Shown piece after piece: positions 1-8,345 of a stretch of DNA of 64,000 nucleotides. This DNA is from RBG-16-66-20 sp036262835 (GTDB lineage: Bacteria > Pseudomonadota > Gammaproteobacteria > Burkholderiales > SG8-39), in assembly GCA_036262835.1 (NCBI GenBank), contig DATAID010000076.1, positions 16,475-80,474 on the forward strand, written 5' to 3'. The position numbers were made by a program, and so were the translations under genes. The notes beneath the pieces are model-generated. The model was not told the origin of the DNA. It saw only the letters and a list, made by a program, of their open reading frames with translations, and ran no database searches. Each line of letters starts with the position of its first letter. Positions within the stretch are counted from its first letter, which is position 1.

Positions 1-635
1 ACCTTGTCGCGCACATAGACCGGCAGGGCGAGCGCCGCATCCACGCCTTCCCCCGCGGCAAGCGCAGGGGCCGCGAGGCGGGCCACCGCAACGGCGGAAG
101 GATGAATTTCCGGTTTCATGCTGGAAAAGCGATCCCGAAACTCTTTCTCGTAGGCAAGAAATCCGCTGCCGCAACCCACCCAGCCTTCGCCCGGCGGCAC
201 GGCAACCTGGGCGGGGGGCACGCATTGCGCCGGCGAGATTTCGCGCCAGCGGCCGTCCGTCTTCTCGAGCGCCGAATAATACACTTCGCGCATGCGTGCA
301 TCGAGACAGGCGACGACCCTCGCGGCGCCAGATTCCTCCGCGATGGCCTCGAGCGACGACACGCCGAGCACCGGCAGCCCGCGCCCGAGCGCAAGACCCT
401 GCGCGAGGCCGCAGGCGATGCGCAAGCCCGTGAAGGAGCCGGGTCCCGCGCCAAAGGCCACCGCCTGCAAGTCCCGCGCCCTCAGGCCGGACTCCTCCAG
501 GAGTTTCTCCAGCATCGGCAAGGCGAGCTCGGAATGCCGGTTCCCGGCCTTTTCCTCCAGCGCCCGGATCTCTCCCTCGAGCGAGAGCGCGACCGAGCAC
601 CATTCGGTGGAGGTTTCGAAAGCGGCGAAGTTCAT
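1..635 (-). CDS. tsaB: tRNA threonylcarbamoyladenosine biosynthesis protein TsaB (3' end outside window)
   Basis: TsaB is the inactive Kae1-like partner of TsaD in the bacterial complex that makes t6A37 on ANN-decoding tRNAs. Translating the minus strand from ATG at 635 gives MNFAAFETSTEWCSVAL, then the family block GAGPGSFTGLRIACGLAQG, and later LPVYVRDKV at the window edge. That last block lies close to the usual TsaB C-terminus, so only a few residues should be missing. A -35/-10 pair (TTGAAT, 17 bases, TATAAC) lies just upstream and overlaps the promoter region of the divergent dehydrogenase. The identification is firm; the exact end is unseen. Confidence 0.93.
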   Translation of the reverse strand, partial: MNFAAFETSTEWCSVALSLEGEIRALEEKAGNRHSELALPMLEKLLEESGLRARDLQAVAFGAGPGSFTGLRIACGLAQGLALGRGLPVLGVSSLEAIAEESGAARVVACLDARMREVYYSALEKTDGRWREISPAQCVPPAQVAVPPGEGWVGCGSGFLAYEKEFRDRFSSMKPEIHPSAVAVARLAAPALAAGEGVDAALALPVYVRDK

Positions 636-647
636 GGTTTCCTTGTC

Positions 648-676
648 GTTATACTTCGTCCCATGAGCGAATTCAA
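648..676. promoter_or_regulatory. Divergent promoter between tsaB and the tartrate dehydrogenase gene
   Basis: On the minus strand, TTGAAT (671-676) and TATAAC (648-653) are 17 bases apart and would start a tsaB transcript about 6 bases before its ATG. On the plus strand, TATACT (650-655) overlaps the same bases and would start at about 662, next to the ATG at 663. No convincing plus-strand -35 is visible. These are matches made by eye. Confidence 0.4.
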
Positions 677-1742
677 AATCGCAGTGATCCCGGGCGACGG
701 AATCGGGCGCGAGGTCGTGCCCGAGGGCGTTCGCGTATTGGAGGCGGCAGGCGCGAAGCACGGCCTGCGCTTCCAGTGGAAGGAGTTCGACTGGAGCTGC
801 GACTGGTACAAGCAGCACGGCCGCATGTGCCCCGAGGACGCGCCCGACATCCTGCGCAAGTTCGACGCGATCTACTTCGGCGCGGTCGGCAATCCCGCGA
901 TCGTCCCTGACCATGTCTCGGCCTGGGGCCTGCTCATCAACTTCCGGCGCTGGTTCGACCTGTACGTGAACCTGCGCCCCGTGCGCCTCTTCGACGGGCT
1001 GCCCTGCCCGCTCGCGGGCCGCAAGCCCGGCGACATCGACTACTACGTGATCCGCGAGAACACGGAAGGCGAGTACGGCGGCATCGGCGGCCGCGTGTTC
1101 GAGGGCACCGAGCGCGAGTTCGTGACGCAGAGCGCCATCTTCACGCGCAAGGGCACCGAGCGCATCATGAAATACGCGTTTGAGCTGGCGAAGACGCGCA
1201 AGAAGCACGTCACGAGCTGCACCAAGTCGAACGGCATCTCGATCACCATGCCGTGGTGGGACGAGCGCTTCGCGGAGATGAAAAAGAAGTACCCCGAGGT
1301 GAAGGCGGACCAGTACCACGTCGACGGGCTCTCCATCCAGATGGTGCTCAACCCGGACCGCTTCGACGTCATCGTCGCCTCGAATCTCTTCGGCGACATC
1401 CTCTCCGACCTCGGCCCCGCCACCGCGGGCACGATCGGCATCGCGCCCTCGGGCAACATCAATCCCGAGCGCACGGCGCCCTCGATCTTCGAGCCGGTGC
1501 ACGGCTCGGCGCCCGACATCGCGGGCAGGAAGATCGCCAACCCGATCGGCGCGATCTGGTCGGGCGCGCTCATGCTCGAGCACCTCGGCCACCCGGCGGC
1601 GGCCGCCGACGTAGTGCGCGCGATCGAGCGCGTCGTGAAGGAAGGTCCCTACACGCCCGACATGAAGGGCAAGGCTTCCACTTCGGAGGTTGGCGCGGCC
1701 GTGGCGGAAGCGGTGCGAGGCGCCTCCAGAAAAGCGGCGTAG
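663..1742 (+). CDS. Tartrate dehydrogenase / isopropylmalate dehydrogenase-family oxidative decarboxylase (copy 1)
   Basis: A 359-residue NAD-dependent beta-decarboxylating dehydrogenase of the isocitrate/isopropylmalate family, probably acting on tartrate or D-malate in the cytoplasm. Visible family blocks are IPGDGIGREV at the N-terminus, the substrate-loop block VIRENTEGEYGG, the Mg-binding block ASNLFGDILSDLGP and FEPVHGSAPDIAGR near the C-terminus. The ATG at 663 begins exactly at the family start; the upstream open frame is antisense to tsaB. A second copy lies at 2870-3919 with an HtrA-like protease gene between them on the other strand. The tartrate assignment rests on overall resemblance to TtuC-type enzymes; D-malate or 3-isopropylmalate cannot be excluded. 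Confidence 0.85.
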   Translation: MSEFKIAVIPGDGIGREVVPEGVRVLEAAGAKHGLRFQWKEFDWSCDWYKQHGRMCPEDAPDILRKFDAIYFGAVGNPAIVPDHVSAWGLLINFRRWFDLYVNLRPVRLFDGLPCPLAGRKPGDIDYYVIRENTEGEYGGIGGRVFEGTEREFVTQSAIFTRKGTERIMKYAFELAKTRKKHVTSCTKSNGISITMPWWDERFAEMKKKYPEVKADQYHVDGLSIQMVLNPDRFDVIVASNLFGDILSDLGPATAGTIGIAPSGNINPERTAPSIFEPVHGSAPDIAGRKIANPIGAIWSGALMLEHLGHPAAAADVVRAIERVVKEGPYTPDMKGKASTSEVGAAVAEAVRGASRKAA

Positions 1743-1747
1743 CCGGC

Positions 1748-2851
1748 CTACTCGGCCGCGGTCAGCTTCACCTTGATCTCGGTGCTCTTGCCGCCGCGGA
1801 TCAGCGTGATCGTCACGACGTCGCCCGGCTGATGCCACTCGAGCGCATCGAGTAGTTCGTCGAGCGTGGCGACCGGCTTGCGGTCGATCGCGGTGATGAT
1901 GTCGCCGACGATCACGTCGCCGCCCCGCTTGCGCTGGAAAGGCTTGATGCCGGCGGCGGCGGCCGGGCTTCCCGGCACCACGCCCAGGATCGGCACGCCT
2001 TTCGGAAGGCGGAGCGCCGCCTGGAATTCGGGCGGCCCGGTGCGCAGTCCCAGCGCCGGGCGGGTGAAGCGGCCGTCGCGGATGAGGCGCGGCACGACGC
2101 GGTTCACCTCGTCCACCGGAATCGCGAAGCCGACGCCCGCCGAAGCGCCCGAGGGGCTGAAGATCGCCGTGTTCACGCCAATCAGCCGGCCGGCGGAATC
2201 GAGCAGCGGCCCGCCCGAGTTGCCCGGGTTGATCGCCGCGTCGGTCTGGATCACGCCGCGGATCTTGCGGTCGTTCACCGAGTCGATCTCTCGGTTGAGC
2301 GCGCTGATGATGCCGGTCGTGAGCGTCTGGTCCAGGCCGAACGGGTTGCCGATCGCATAGACCTTCTGCCCGACCTGCAGGTCGCGGCTCGTGCCGAGCG
2401 CGATCGCCTTCAGCTTCTCGCGCGGCGCGCCGATCTTGAGCACGGCGAGGTCGCGATCAGGGTAATAGCCGGTGAGCTCGGCCGGCCACTCGCTCTGGTC
2501 GGCGAGCGTCACGCGCGCGCCGCTCGCGCCCTGGATGACGTGGAAGTTGGTGACGACGTGGCCCTGGTCGTCCCAGATGAAGCCGCTGCCGGTGCCGCGC
2601 GGCACCTGCGTGACGTTCATCGTGAAGAGGTCGCGCTGCGACTCGATGGTGGTGATGTGCACGGTCGAGGGCGAGCCGAGGCGGAACACCGAGATGTTGT
2701 TCAGCTCGTCGGCCGCCAGCGGCCCGCGCGGCGCGATCGCCCGCGGCTCGGCGCCGCCGCCTGCGCGCGGCTTGGCGGGCGCCTGTGCCCAGGCGGGCGA
2801 GGCGCTCGGCACGGCGAGCAAAAGCGCGAGCAGGAGGGTGAAGGAGCGCAT
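1748..2851 (-). CDS. HtrA/DegP-like periplasmic serine protease with one PDZ domain
   Basis: A 367-residue exported trypsin-like protease. Residues 1-23 form a signal peptide ending AWAQ. The catalytic triad is visible as His104 (TNFHVIQG), Asp134 (YPDRDLAVLK) and Ser212 (INPGNSGGP). One PDZ domain follows from about residue 270 to the end. A single PDZ and about 370 residues fits DegS-like or short HtrA proteins rather than two-PDZ DegP, but the cleavable-looking signal suggests a soluble periplasmic enzyme. The gene is reversed between two dehydrogenase paralogues. Its start codon lies only 18 bases from the start of the second copy, so the two promoters must overlap or be embedded in coding sequence. 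Confidence 0.9.
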   Translation of the reverse strand: MRSFTLLLALLLAVPSASPAWAQAPAKPRAGGGAEPRAIAPRGPLAADELNNISVFRLGSPSTVHITTIESQRDLFTMNVTQVPRGTGSGFIWDDQGHVVTNFHVIQGASGARVTLADQSEWPAELTGYYPDRDLAVLKIGAPREKLKAIALGTSRDLQVGQKVYAIGNPFGLDQTLTTGIISALNREIDSVNDRKIRGVIQTDAAINPGNSGGPLLDSAGRLIGVNTAIFSPSGASAGVGFAIPVDEVNRVVPRLIRDGRFTRPALGLRTGPPEFQAALRLPKGVPILGVVPGSPAAAAGIKPFQRKRGGDVIVGDIITAIDRKPVATLDELLDALEWHQPGDVVTITLIRGGKSTEIKVKLTAAE

Positions 2852-2869
2852 GTTTGATAGATTGAGCGG

Positions 2870-3919
2870 ATGAAATCCTACAAGATCGCCGCCATTCCCG
2901 GCGACGGCATCGGAAAAGAGGTCATTGCGGCCGGCCTGGACGTTCTTCTCTTCCTTGCCGAAAAAGAAAGCTTCAAGCTCGAGGTCGAGACCTTCGACTG
3001 GAGCTCCGAGCGCTACAAGAAGACCGGCGCCTACATCCCCGAGGGCGGGCTGGAGAAGCTGAAGCCCTTCGACGCGATCTTCTTCGGCGCGGTCGGCGCG
3101 CCCGACGTGCCGGACCACATCTCGCTCTGGGGCCTGCGCCTGCCGATCTGCCAGGGGTTCGACCAGTACGCGAACGTGCGTCCTTCCCGGGTGCTGCCGG
3201 GGGTCACGTCCAGGCTAAAGGATGGCGACAAGATCGACTGGGTGATCATCCGCGAGAACTCGGAAGGCGAGTATTCGGGCTCGGGCGGCCGCGTGCACAA
3301 GGGACTCCCCGAAGAGATCGCCACCGAGACCTCCGTCTTCACTCGCACCGGCGTCGAGCGCATTCATCGCTTTGCCTTCAACCTTGCACGATCAAGGAAA
3401 CGAAAACAACTGACGCTCGTTACTAAATCGAACGCCCAGCGCCACGGCATGGTGCTCTGGGACGAGATCTTCTACGAAGTCGCGAAGCACTTTCCCGACG
3501 TGAAGACCGACCGCATCCTGGTCGACGCGATGACGACCCGCATGGTGCTGAACCCCGGGTCGCTCGACACCATCGTCGCCTCGAACCTGCACGCCGACAT
3601 CCTTTCCGACCTTGCCGCGGCGCTCTCGGGGTCGCTCGGCATCGCGCCCACCGCGAACCTGAACCCGGAGCGCAAGTTTCCCTCGATGTTCGAGCCGATC
3701 CACGGCTCGGCCTTCGACATCACCGGCAAGGGCATCGCCAACCCGATCGCGACTTTCTGGACCGCCTCGATGATGCTCGAGCACTTGGGCGAACCGAAAG
3801 CCGCCGCGCGCCTCATGAAAGCGATCGAGCGCACGACCGAGGAGCAGGTCTTCACGCCCGATCTCGGCGGCGTTCACGACACCCGGGCGGTGACGAACGC
3901 CGTGAAGCGAGCGTTATGA
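2870..3919 (+). CDS. Tartrate dehydrogenase / isopropylmalate dehydrogenase-family oxidative decarboxylase (copy 2)
   Basis: A 349-residue paralogue of the gene at 663-1742 that shares its blocks in order: IPGDGIGKEVI, IIRENSEGEYSG, ASNLHADILSDLAA and FEPIHGSAFDITGKGIANP. The phenylalanine in GSAFD and the substitutions around the Mg-binding Asp block (NLHADIL for NLFGDIL) may mark a different substrate. The stop overlaps the start of the following acyltransferase as ATGA at 3916-3919, so the two are probably translationally coupled. The two copies look like an old duplication later split by the protease gene, but no identity value was computed. Confidence 0.85.
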   Translation: MKSYKIAAIPGDGIGKEVIAAGLDVLLFLAEKESFKLEVETFDWSSERYKKTGAYIPEGGLEKLKPFDAIFFGAVGAPDVPDHISLWGLRLPICQGFDQYANVRPSRVLPGVTSRLKDGDKIDWVIIRENSEGEYSGSGGRVHKGLPEEIATETSVFTRTGVERIHRFAFNLARSRKRKQLTLVTKSNAQRHGMVLWDEIFYEVAKHFPDVKTDRILVDAMTTRMVLNPGSLDTIVASNLHADILSDLAAALSGSLGIAPTANLNPERKFPSMFEPIHGSAFDITGKGIANPIATFWTASMMLEHLGEPKAAARLMKAIERTTEEQVFTPDLGGVHDTRAVTNAVKRAL

Positions 3920-5319
3920 CCGAGGCGGTCTCGGTCCCTTTCTGGCTCTTCGTCATCCTCGCCGCGCTCGCCTTGTGGGCGGCGTACGAAAAGTTGCTGC
4001 TGCCGGCGGTGCACTGGTATGTCGCCAACCGCGCCAATCTGGTCATCGATGAAGTCTCCAAGCGCCTGCGCATCGGCATCCGGCCGTTCCAGCGCACCCG
4101 CCGCCAGGCGCTGATCGATCGGCTGCTCACCGACCCGAAAGTGCAAAAGGCCGCGGAGCAGCACGCCGAGAAGATGGGCGTGCCGGTCCTCACCTCGCTC
4201 AAGATCGTAGAAGGCTACGCGCGCGAGATCGTGCCCGCGTTCAATGCCTACCTCTACTTCAAGATCGGCTACTGGATCGGCCGGCGCGTGGCGCAGGCGC
4301 TCTACCGCGTGCGCCTGGGTTATGTCGATTCGGACGGCCTTTCCAGGGTCGAGTCGAACGCGACGGTGGTCTTCGTCATGAACCACCGCTCCAACATGGA
4401 CTACGTGCTGGCGGGCTATCTCGCCGCAGACCAGACCGCGCTTTCCTACGCGGTCGGCGAATGGGCGCGCATCTGGCCGCTTTCGGCGCTCATCCGCGCG
4501 ATGGGCGCCTATTTCGTGCGCCGCAATTCCAAGGACGAGCTCTACCGGCGCGTACTCGAGCGCTATATCGCGATGGCGACCGAGGCCGGCGTGCCCCAGG
4601 CGGTGTTTCCGGAAGGCGGCCTCACGCGCGACGGCAAGATCCGCGAGCCGCGACTGGGCGTTCTCGACTACATGCTGCGCGGGTTCAGGCTCTCCGGCGA
4701 ACGGGACCTGGTGTTCGTGCCGCTCGGCATCAACTATGACCGGGTGCTGGAGGATCGGACGCTGCTCCTCTCGATCGATCCAGAGGCGAAGAAGCCCGGA
4801 CGCCTCGTCTCGCTCTGGCGCACGCTCGCTTTCGCCGGCCGCAACCTGCGGCTCATGCTGCGCAGCGAGTGGTTCCGCTTCGGGTACGCCTGCGTCAATT
4901 TCGGCTCGCCGGTCTCGATGAAGGCCTATTGCCGCGAGCGCGGCCTCGATTTCAAGGAGCTCTCGAGCGAGGATCGCAAGCGCGAGGTCGCCGCGCTCGG
5001 GCGCCATCTCATCGACACGGTCGGAAAGATCGTCCCCGTCGTGCCGGTTCCCCTCATCGCGTCGGTCCTCCTCGAGCAGAACAAGCCCATTTCCGAGCTC
5101 GAGCTGAAATCCTTCGTCGAGCAACGGGTGGAAAAGCTCGAAACGTCGGGCGCGCATGTCTACATCCCTCGTAAGGATCTCGACTACGCGATCCATGTGG
5201 GCCTGCGCATGCTGATGCTGCGCCGGCTGGTGGAGAGCGGCGACGGACTCTACAGCGCACGTTCCGGCGAAACCGCGGTCCTACGCTACTACGCGAACTC
5301 GATCGCGCACCTCACCTGA
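3916..5319 (+). CDS. PlsB-like 1-acylglycerol/glycerol-3-phosphate acyltransferase
   Basis: A 467-residue membrane-associated acyltransferase. The PlsC/PlsB signature NHRSNMD (HX4D, His157 and Asp162) is present, followed by AVFPEGGLTRDGK, the glycerol-phosphate-binding block. A hydrophobic N-terminal segment (about 8-28) would anchor it in the inner membrane. The domain order resembles PlsB, but the protein is far shorter than the roughly 800-residue E. coli enzyme. It more likely belongs to the compact PlsB-like group of proteobacteria with a C-terminal region after the acyltransferase core. The function would be phospholipid or storage-lipid synthesis. ATGA overlap with the dehydrogenase upstream; the VOC gene follows after 10 bases with a GAAGGAGG-type ribosome site. 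Confidence 0.8.
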   Translation: MTEAVSVPFWLFVILAALALWAAYEKLLLPAVHWYVANRANLVIDEVSKRLRIGIRPFQRTRRQALIDRLLTDPKVQKAAEQHAEKMGVPVLTSLKIVEGYAREIVPAFNAYLYFKIGYWIGRRVAQALYRVRLGYVDSDGLSRVESNATVVFVMNHRSNMDYVLAGYLAADQTALSYAVGEWARIWPLSALIRAMGAYFVRRNSKDELYRRVLERYIAMATEAGVPQAVFPEGGLTRDGKIREPRLGVLDYMLRGFRLSGERDLVFVPLGINYDRVLEDRTLLLSIDPEAKKPGRLVSLWRTLAFAGRNLRLMLRSEWFRFGYACVNFGSPVSMKAYCRERGLDFKELSSEDRKREVAALGRHLIDTVGKIVPVVPVPLIASVLLEQNKPISELELKSFVEQRVEKLETSGAHVYIPRKDLDYAIHVGLRMLMLRRLVESGDGLYSARSGETAVLRYYANSIAHLT

Positions 5320-5329
5320 AGGAGGCGTC

Positions 5330-5797
5330 ATGCCCGTCAAAGCGGTTCCGGACGGCTACCAGGCCGTCACCCCCTATCTCATCGTGAAAAACGCCGCGCA
5401 GGCGCTCGATTTCTACAAGCGCGCGCTGGGGGCCCGGGAACGAATGCGGCTCGATGCGCCCGGGGGCAAGATCGGCCACGCCGAGATCGAGGTCGACGGC
5501 TCCTGCGTCATGCTCGCCGACGAGAATGCGGAGATGGGCCATGTCGGCCCGCAGACGATCGGCGGGACGCCGGTGAGCCTGCACCTCTATGTCAAGGACG
5601 TCGACACGCGCTTCAAGCAGGCGATCGAGGCGGGCGGCGTGGAGAAAAGAGCGGTCGAAGACCAGTTCTACGGCGACCGCTCGGGCACCTTCGAGGACCC
5701 GTACGGGCACCTCTGGCACCTCGCGAGCCACAAGGAAGATGTTTCGCCCGAGGAGATCAGGAAGCGCGCGGAGGCGCTCTTCGGCAGGAAAAAGTAA
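5330..5797 (+). CDS. VOC (glyoxalase/PhnB-like) family protein
   Basis: A 155-residue protein of the vicinal-oxygen-chelate fold. The N-terminal block VTPYLIVKNAAQALDFYKRA and the C-terminal block DRSGTFEDPYGHLWHLASH are typical of PhnB/YdfB-like members, many of which are of unknown function or relate to antibiotic or glyoxalase chemistry. Metal-ligand candidates are the Glu in HAEIEVDG and the His in YGHLW. It is the last gene of the plus-strand run and ends just before a perfect inverted repeat. Confidence 0.85.
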   Translation: MPVKAVPDGYQAVTPYLIVKNAAQALDFYKRALGARERMRLDAPGGKIGHAEIEVDGSCVMLADENAEMGHVGPQTIGGTPVSLHLYVKDVDTRFKQAIEAGGVEKRAVEDQFYGDRSGTFEDPYGHLWHLASHKEDVSPEEIRKRAEALFGRKK

Positions 5798-5805
5798 AAC
5801 CCGGA

Positions 5806-5823
5806 TTCCCGCGTTCGCGGGAA
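5806..5823. repeat. Perfect inverted repeat (dRS3-like) between convergent genes; possible terminator
   Basis: TTCCCGCG at 5806-5813 is followed by TT and CGCGGGAA at 5816-5823, an 8-base perfect palindrome with a two-base centre. The core ATTCCC...GGGAA resembles the short intergenic repeats common in betaproteobacteria, including the Neisseria dRS3 type. It lies between the stops of two converging genes (5797 and 5837), so it could end transcription from either side, although no T-run follows. Confidence 0.6.
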
Positions 5824-5836
5824 GGACGGCGGGCCG

Positions 5837-6187
5837 CTAGCGGTTCCAGTTCCGGTTCGCTTCCATCACGTCCCGGTTGATCTGCTCGCGGCGCTGCTGC
5901 CAGTTCGGATCGAGGTCCCGGCGCGCGCGCTCCTCGCGGTACTGCTGGCGGGCCTGGTCGCGCGTCATCTGGCCGTTCTGGACCTGCTCGCGCAGGCGCT
6001 GGCGGTCTTCCCAGGTCATGCGCCGCTCCGGCGGCGGCATCTGACGCTGCATCTGCCGCTGCATGTGGCGGTCGCCTCCGCCCCCGTGCCCCCCATGCCG
6101 GCCGCCCGGCTGGGCGAGCGCGCCCCCCGCCGCAAGGGCGGTGGCCAAGCCGAGCAAAAGCAGCCGGAACTTCCTCATGCGACCCAT
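5837..6187 (-). CDS. Small exported Arg/Gln/Met-rich protein, unknown function
   Basis: A 116-residue protein from ATG at 6187 (an in-frame ATG at 6178 is equally possible). A signal peptide ends near GGALAQ, followed by a Gly/His stretch (PGGRHGGHGGGGDRH), a Met/Gln/Arg stretch, and a basic helix-prone tail of the form WEDRQRLREQVQNGQM. The composition recalls periplasmic stress or metal-responsive peptides of the Spy/CpxP kind, but I do not recognise a family. It is divergent from the response-regulator gene, so it may be a target of that regulator; this is inference from position and the GTAACA repeats in the shared upstream region. Confidence 0.65.
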   Translation of the reverse strand: MGRMRKFRLLLLGLATALAAGGALAQPGGRHGGHGGGGDRHMQRQMQRQMPPPERRMTWEDRQRLREQVQNGQMTRDQARQQYREERARRDLDPNWQQRREQINRDVMEANRNWNR

Positions 6188-6257
6188 GTTACGTCCCGAG
6201 AGCGCGCGGTCATATGCGATTTGTAACAATATGTGTCTACTTCGGAGAGGGGTAACA
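6187..6257. promoter_or_regulatory. Three GTAACA elements upstream of the two-component operon
   Basis: GTAACA occurs directly at 6223-6228 and 6252-6257 and inverted (TGTTAC) at 6187-6192, inside the AT-richer divergent region. OmpR-type regulators often recognise repeated GNNACA-type half-sites, so these may form an operator for the adjacent OmpR-family regulator and the divergent exported protein. The repeat is seen directly; its role is inferred. Confidence 0.35.
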
Positions 6258-6300
6258 CGTTGTTTCATCGCGCCCCCTTCTCCCTCGTTAGGCTTTGACC

Positions 6301-7047
6301 ATGGCCGAGCTGAAAAAACGCATCCTCATCGTCGACGACGACCAGCGCCACCGGGACCTTGTGGTGCGCTACCTGAGCGAGCAGGGGTTCGAGGCGCGCG
6401 CGGTAGGCGACGCCGCCGGCATGGACAAGCAGCTCTCGCGCGAGCGCTACGACCTCGTCGTGCTCGATCTCATGCTGCCGGGCGAGGACGGCCTCGCCAT
6501 CTGCCGACGCCTGCGCTCCGACAGGAACGCGCACAGCTCGGCGCCCGCCATCATCATGCTCACCGCCAAGGGCGACGACGTCGATCGCATCGTCGGCCTC
6601 GAGATGGGCGCGGACGACTACCTGCCCAAGCCCTTCAACCCGCGCGAGCTCGTCGCGAGAGTCAACGCCGTGCTGCGCCGGCGCCAGCCCGCCGGCCCGC
6701 CGGGCGCCCCGGCCGCCGACACGGAAGTGCACCGCTTCGGCGCTTTCGAGTTCAACCTCGCGACGAGGAGCCTGGCGAAGAGCGGCAAGCCTGTGGCCCT
6801 GACGACCGGCGAGTTCTCGGTGCTCAAGGTGCTTGTGCAGCACCCGCGCACCCCGCTCTCGCGCGACAAGCTGATGGAGCTCGCGCGCGGCCGCGAGTAC
6901 GGCGTCTTCGACCGATCGATCGACGTGCAGATCTCGCGCCTGCGCAAGATCGTCGAGGACGACCACTCGCACCCGCGCTACATCCAGACCGTCTGGGGCT
7001 TCGGCTACGTGTTCGTGCCCGACGGCAACCCGCAGCCCGGACAATAG
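6301..7047 (+). CDS. OmpR-family response regulator
   Basis: A 248-residue DNA-binding response regulator. The receiver domain (about 1-120) has the acidic pocket VDDD near the N-terminus, phospho-acceptor Asp56 (VLDLMLP) and the conserved Lys in LPKPFN. A winged-helix Trans_Reg_C domain occupies about 140-240, ending IQTVWGFGYVF. ATG at 6301 was chosen over the in-frame TTG at 6295. The partner sensor kinase follows after 12 bases, and the pair most resembles OmpR/EnvZ of betaproteobacteria. Its stimulus is not evident from sequence. Confidence 0.93.
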   Translation: MAELKKRILIVDDDQRHRDLVVRYLSEQGFEARAVGDAAGMDKQLSRERYDLVVLDLMLPGEDGLAICRRLRSDRNAHSSAPAIIMLTAKGDDVDRIVGLEMGADDYLPKPFNPRELVARVNAVLRRRQPAGPPGAPAADTEVHRFGAFEFNLATRSLAKSGKPVALTTGEFSVLKVLVQHPRTPLSRDKLMELARGREYGVFDRSIDVQISRLRKIVEDDHSHPRYIQTVWGFGYVFVPDGNPQPGQ

Positions 7048-7059
7048 CGCCCGCCCGCT

Positions 7060-8334
7060 TTGAGCCTCTTTTCGCGCTCGTTCCTGCTGATCGCGCTGCT
7101 GATCCTCGCCTCGGCCGCCGCCACCTTCCAGCTCTACCGCCTCTACGAGCGCGAGCCGCGCGCGCGCGAGCTTGCGCAGCAGACCGTGAGCATCGTCAAC
7201 CTGACGCGCTCGGCGCTCGTCAACGCCGACCCGATCCTGCGCCGCAACCTGCTCATCGAGCTGAACGAGAGCGAGGGCATTCGCCTTGCGCCGGTGACCG
7301 CGGGCGAGACGCTCGAGCCGCTGCCCGATGACCCGCTGTTCGACCTCGTGATCGCCCAGGTGAAGAACCGGCTCGGCCCGCAGACGCGCTTCGCCTACGC
7401 GCGCGACAAGGTGGAGGGTTTCTGGGTGAGCTTTCCGATCGACGTCGACGAATACTGGGTCATGCTGCCGCGCGAACGCTTCGAGGTGCGCTTCGGGCTT
7501 CAGTGGCTCGCCGCCGGCCTCGGTCTCCTCGCGCTCGCGCTGGCCGGCGCATGGCTCATCGCCTCGACGCTCAGCCGGCCGCTTGCCGCGATCGCCTCGG
7601 CGGCGCGCGAGGTCGGCCGCGGGCAGGCGCCCGCCCCGCTCGCCGAAACCGGCCCGCGCGAGATGCGCACGGTGTCGGTCGCCTTCAACAAGATGGCGGG
7701 CGATCTTTCCGCCATGGAGCGCGAGCGAGCGCTCGTGCTGGCCGGCATCTCGCACGACCTGCGCACGCCGCTCTCGCGCCTTCGCCTCGCGCTCGAGATG
7801 AGCGGCGCCGACCCCGCGACAGCCGAGGCGATGAGCGCGGACGTGGGCGAGATCGACGCGGTGATCGGCCAGTTCCTCGATTTCGCGCGGGGCGACGACG
7901 AGCCGCTCGCCGAGGGCGACCTCGACGCGCTCGTCGCTGAGGTGGTCGAAGGCTATCGCCGGCGCGACAAGGACATCGTCTTTCGCGCCGGCGCGCCCCG
8001 CCCCTCGCGCTTCGCGCCGCAAGCCGTCAGGCGCGCGGTCGCGAACCTCATCGACAACGCGCTACGCTACGCGCGCGAGCCGCTGGAGGTCGCGACGCGC
8101 CGCGGCGGCGAGCGCACCGTGATCGAGGTCATGGACCGCGGCCCCGGCATCCCGCCCGAGCATGCCGAGCGCCTGAAGCGCCCGTTCACGCGCATGGACG
8201 AGGCCCGAAGCGGCGCGGGCGGCGCCGGCCTCGGGCTCGCGATCGTGGAGCGCGTCGCGCGCGCCCACGGCGGGAAACTGGAATTGCTGCCGCGCGAAGG
8301 CGGCGGCCTCGTCGCCCGAATGACCCTTGCCTGA
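7060..8334 (+). CDS. Sensor histidine kinase, EnvZ-like
   Basis: A 424-residue inner-membrane kinase starting at TTG 7060. TM1 is at about 7-24, a periplasmic sensor domain of about 120 residues follows, and TM2 is at about 150-169 with a HAMP linker. The H-box is LAGISHDLRTPLS (His232), the N-box NLIDNALRYA, and the ATP lid DRGPGIPPE and GAGLGLAIVERV. It should phosphorylate the regulator directly upstream. The moderate periplasmic loop, rich in acidic and basic residues, gives no clear ligand. The gene ends before an OsmC gene with an AAGGAG-type ribosome site, so all three may be cotranscribed. Confidence 0.92.
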   Translation: MSLFSRSFLLIALLILASAAATFQLYRLYEREPRARELAQQTVSIVNLTRSALVNADPILRRNLLIELNESEGIRLAPVTAGETLEPLPDDPLFDLVIAQVKNRLGPQTRFAYARDKVEGFWVSFPIDVDEYWVMLPRERFEVRFGLQWLAAGLGLLALALAGAWLIASTLSRPLAAIASAAREVGRGQAPAPLAETGPREMRTVSVAFNKMAGDLSAMERERALVLAGISHDLRTPLSRLRLALEMSGADPATAEAMSADVGEIDAVIGQFLDFARGDDEPLAEGDLDALVAEVVEGYRRRDKDIVFRAGAPRPSRFAPQAVRRAVANLIDNALRYAREPLEVATRRGGERTVIEVMDRGPGIPPEHAERLKRPFTRMDEARSGAGGAGLGLAIVERVARAHGGKLELLPREGGGLVARMTLA

Positions 8335-8345
8335 AGGAGAACACG

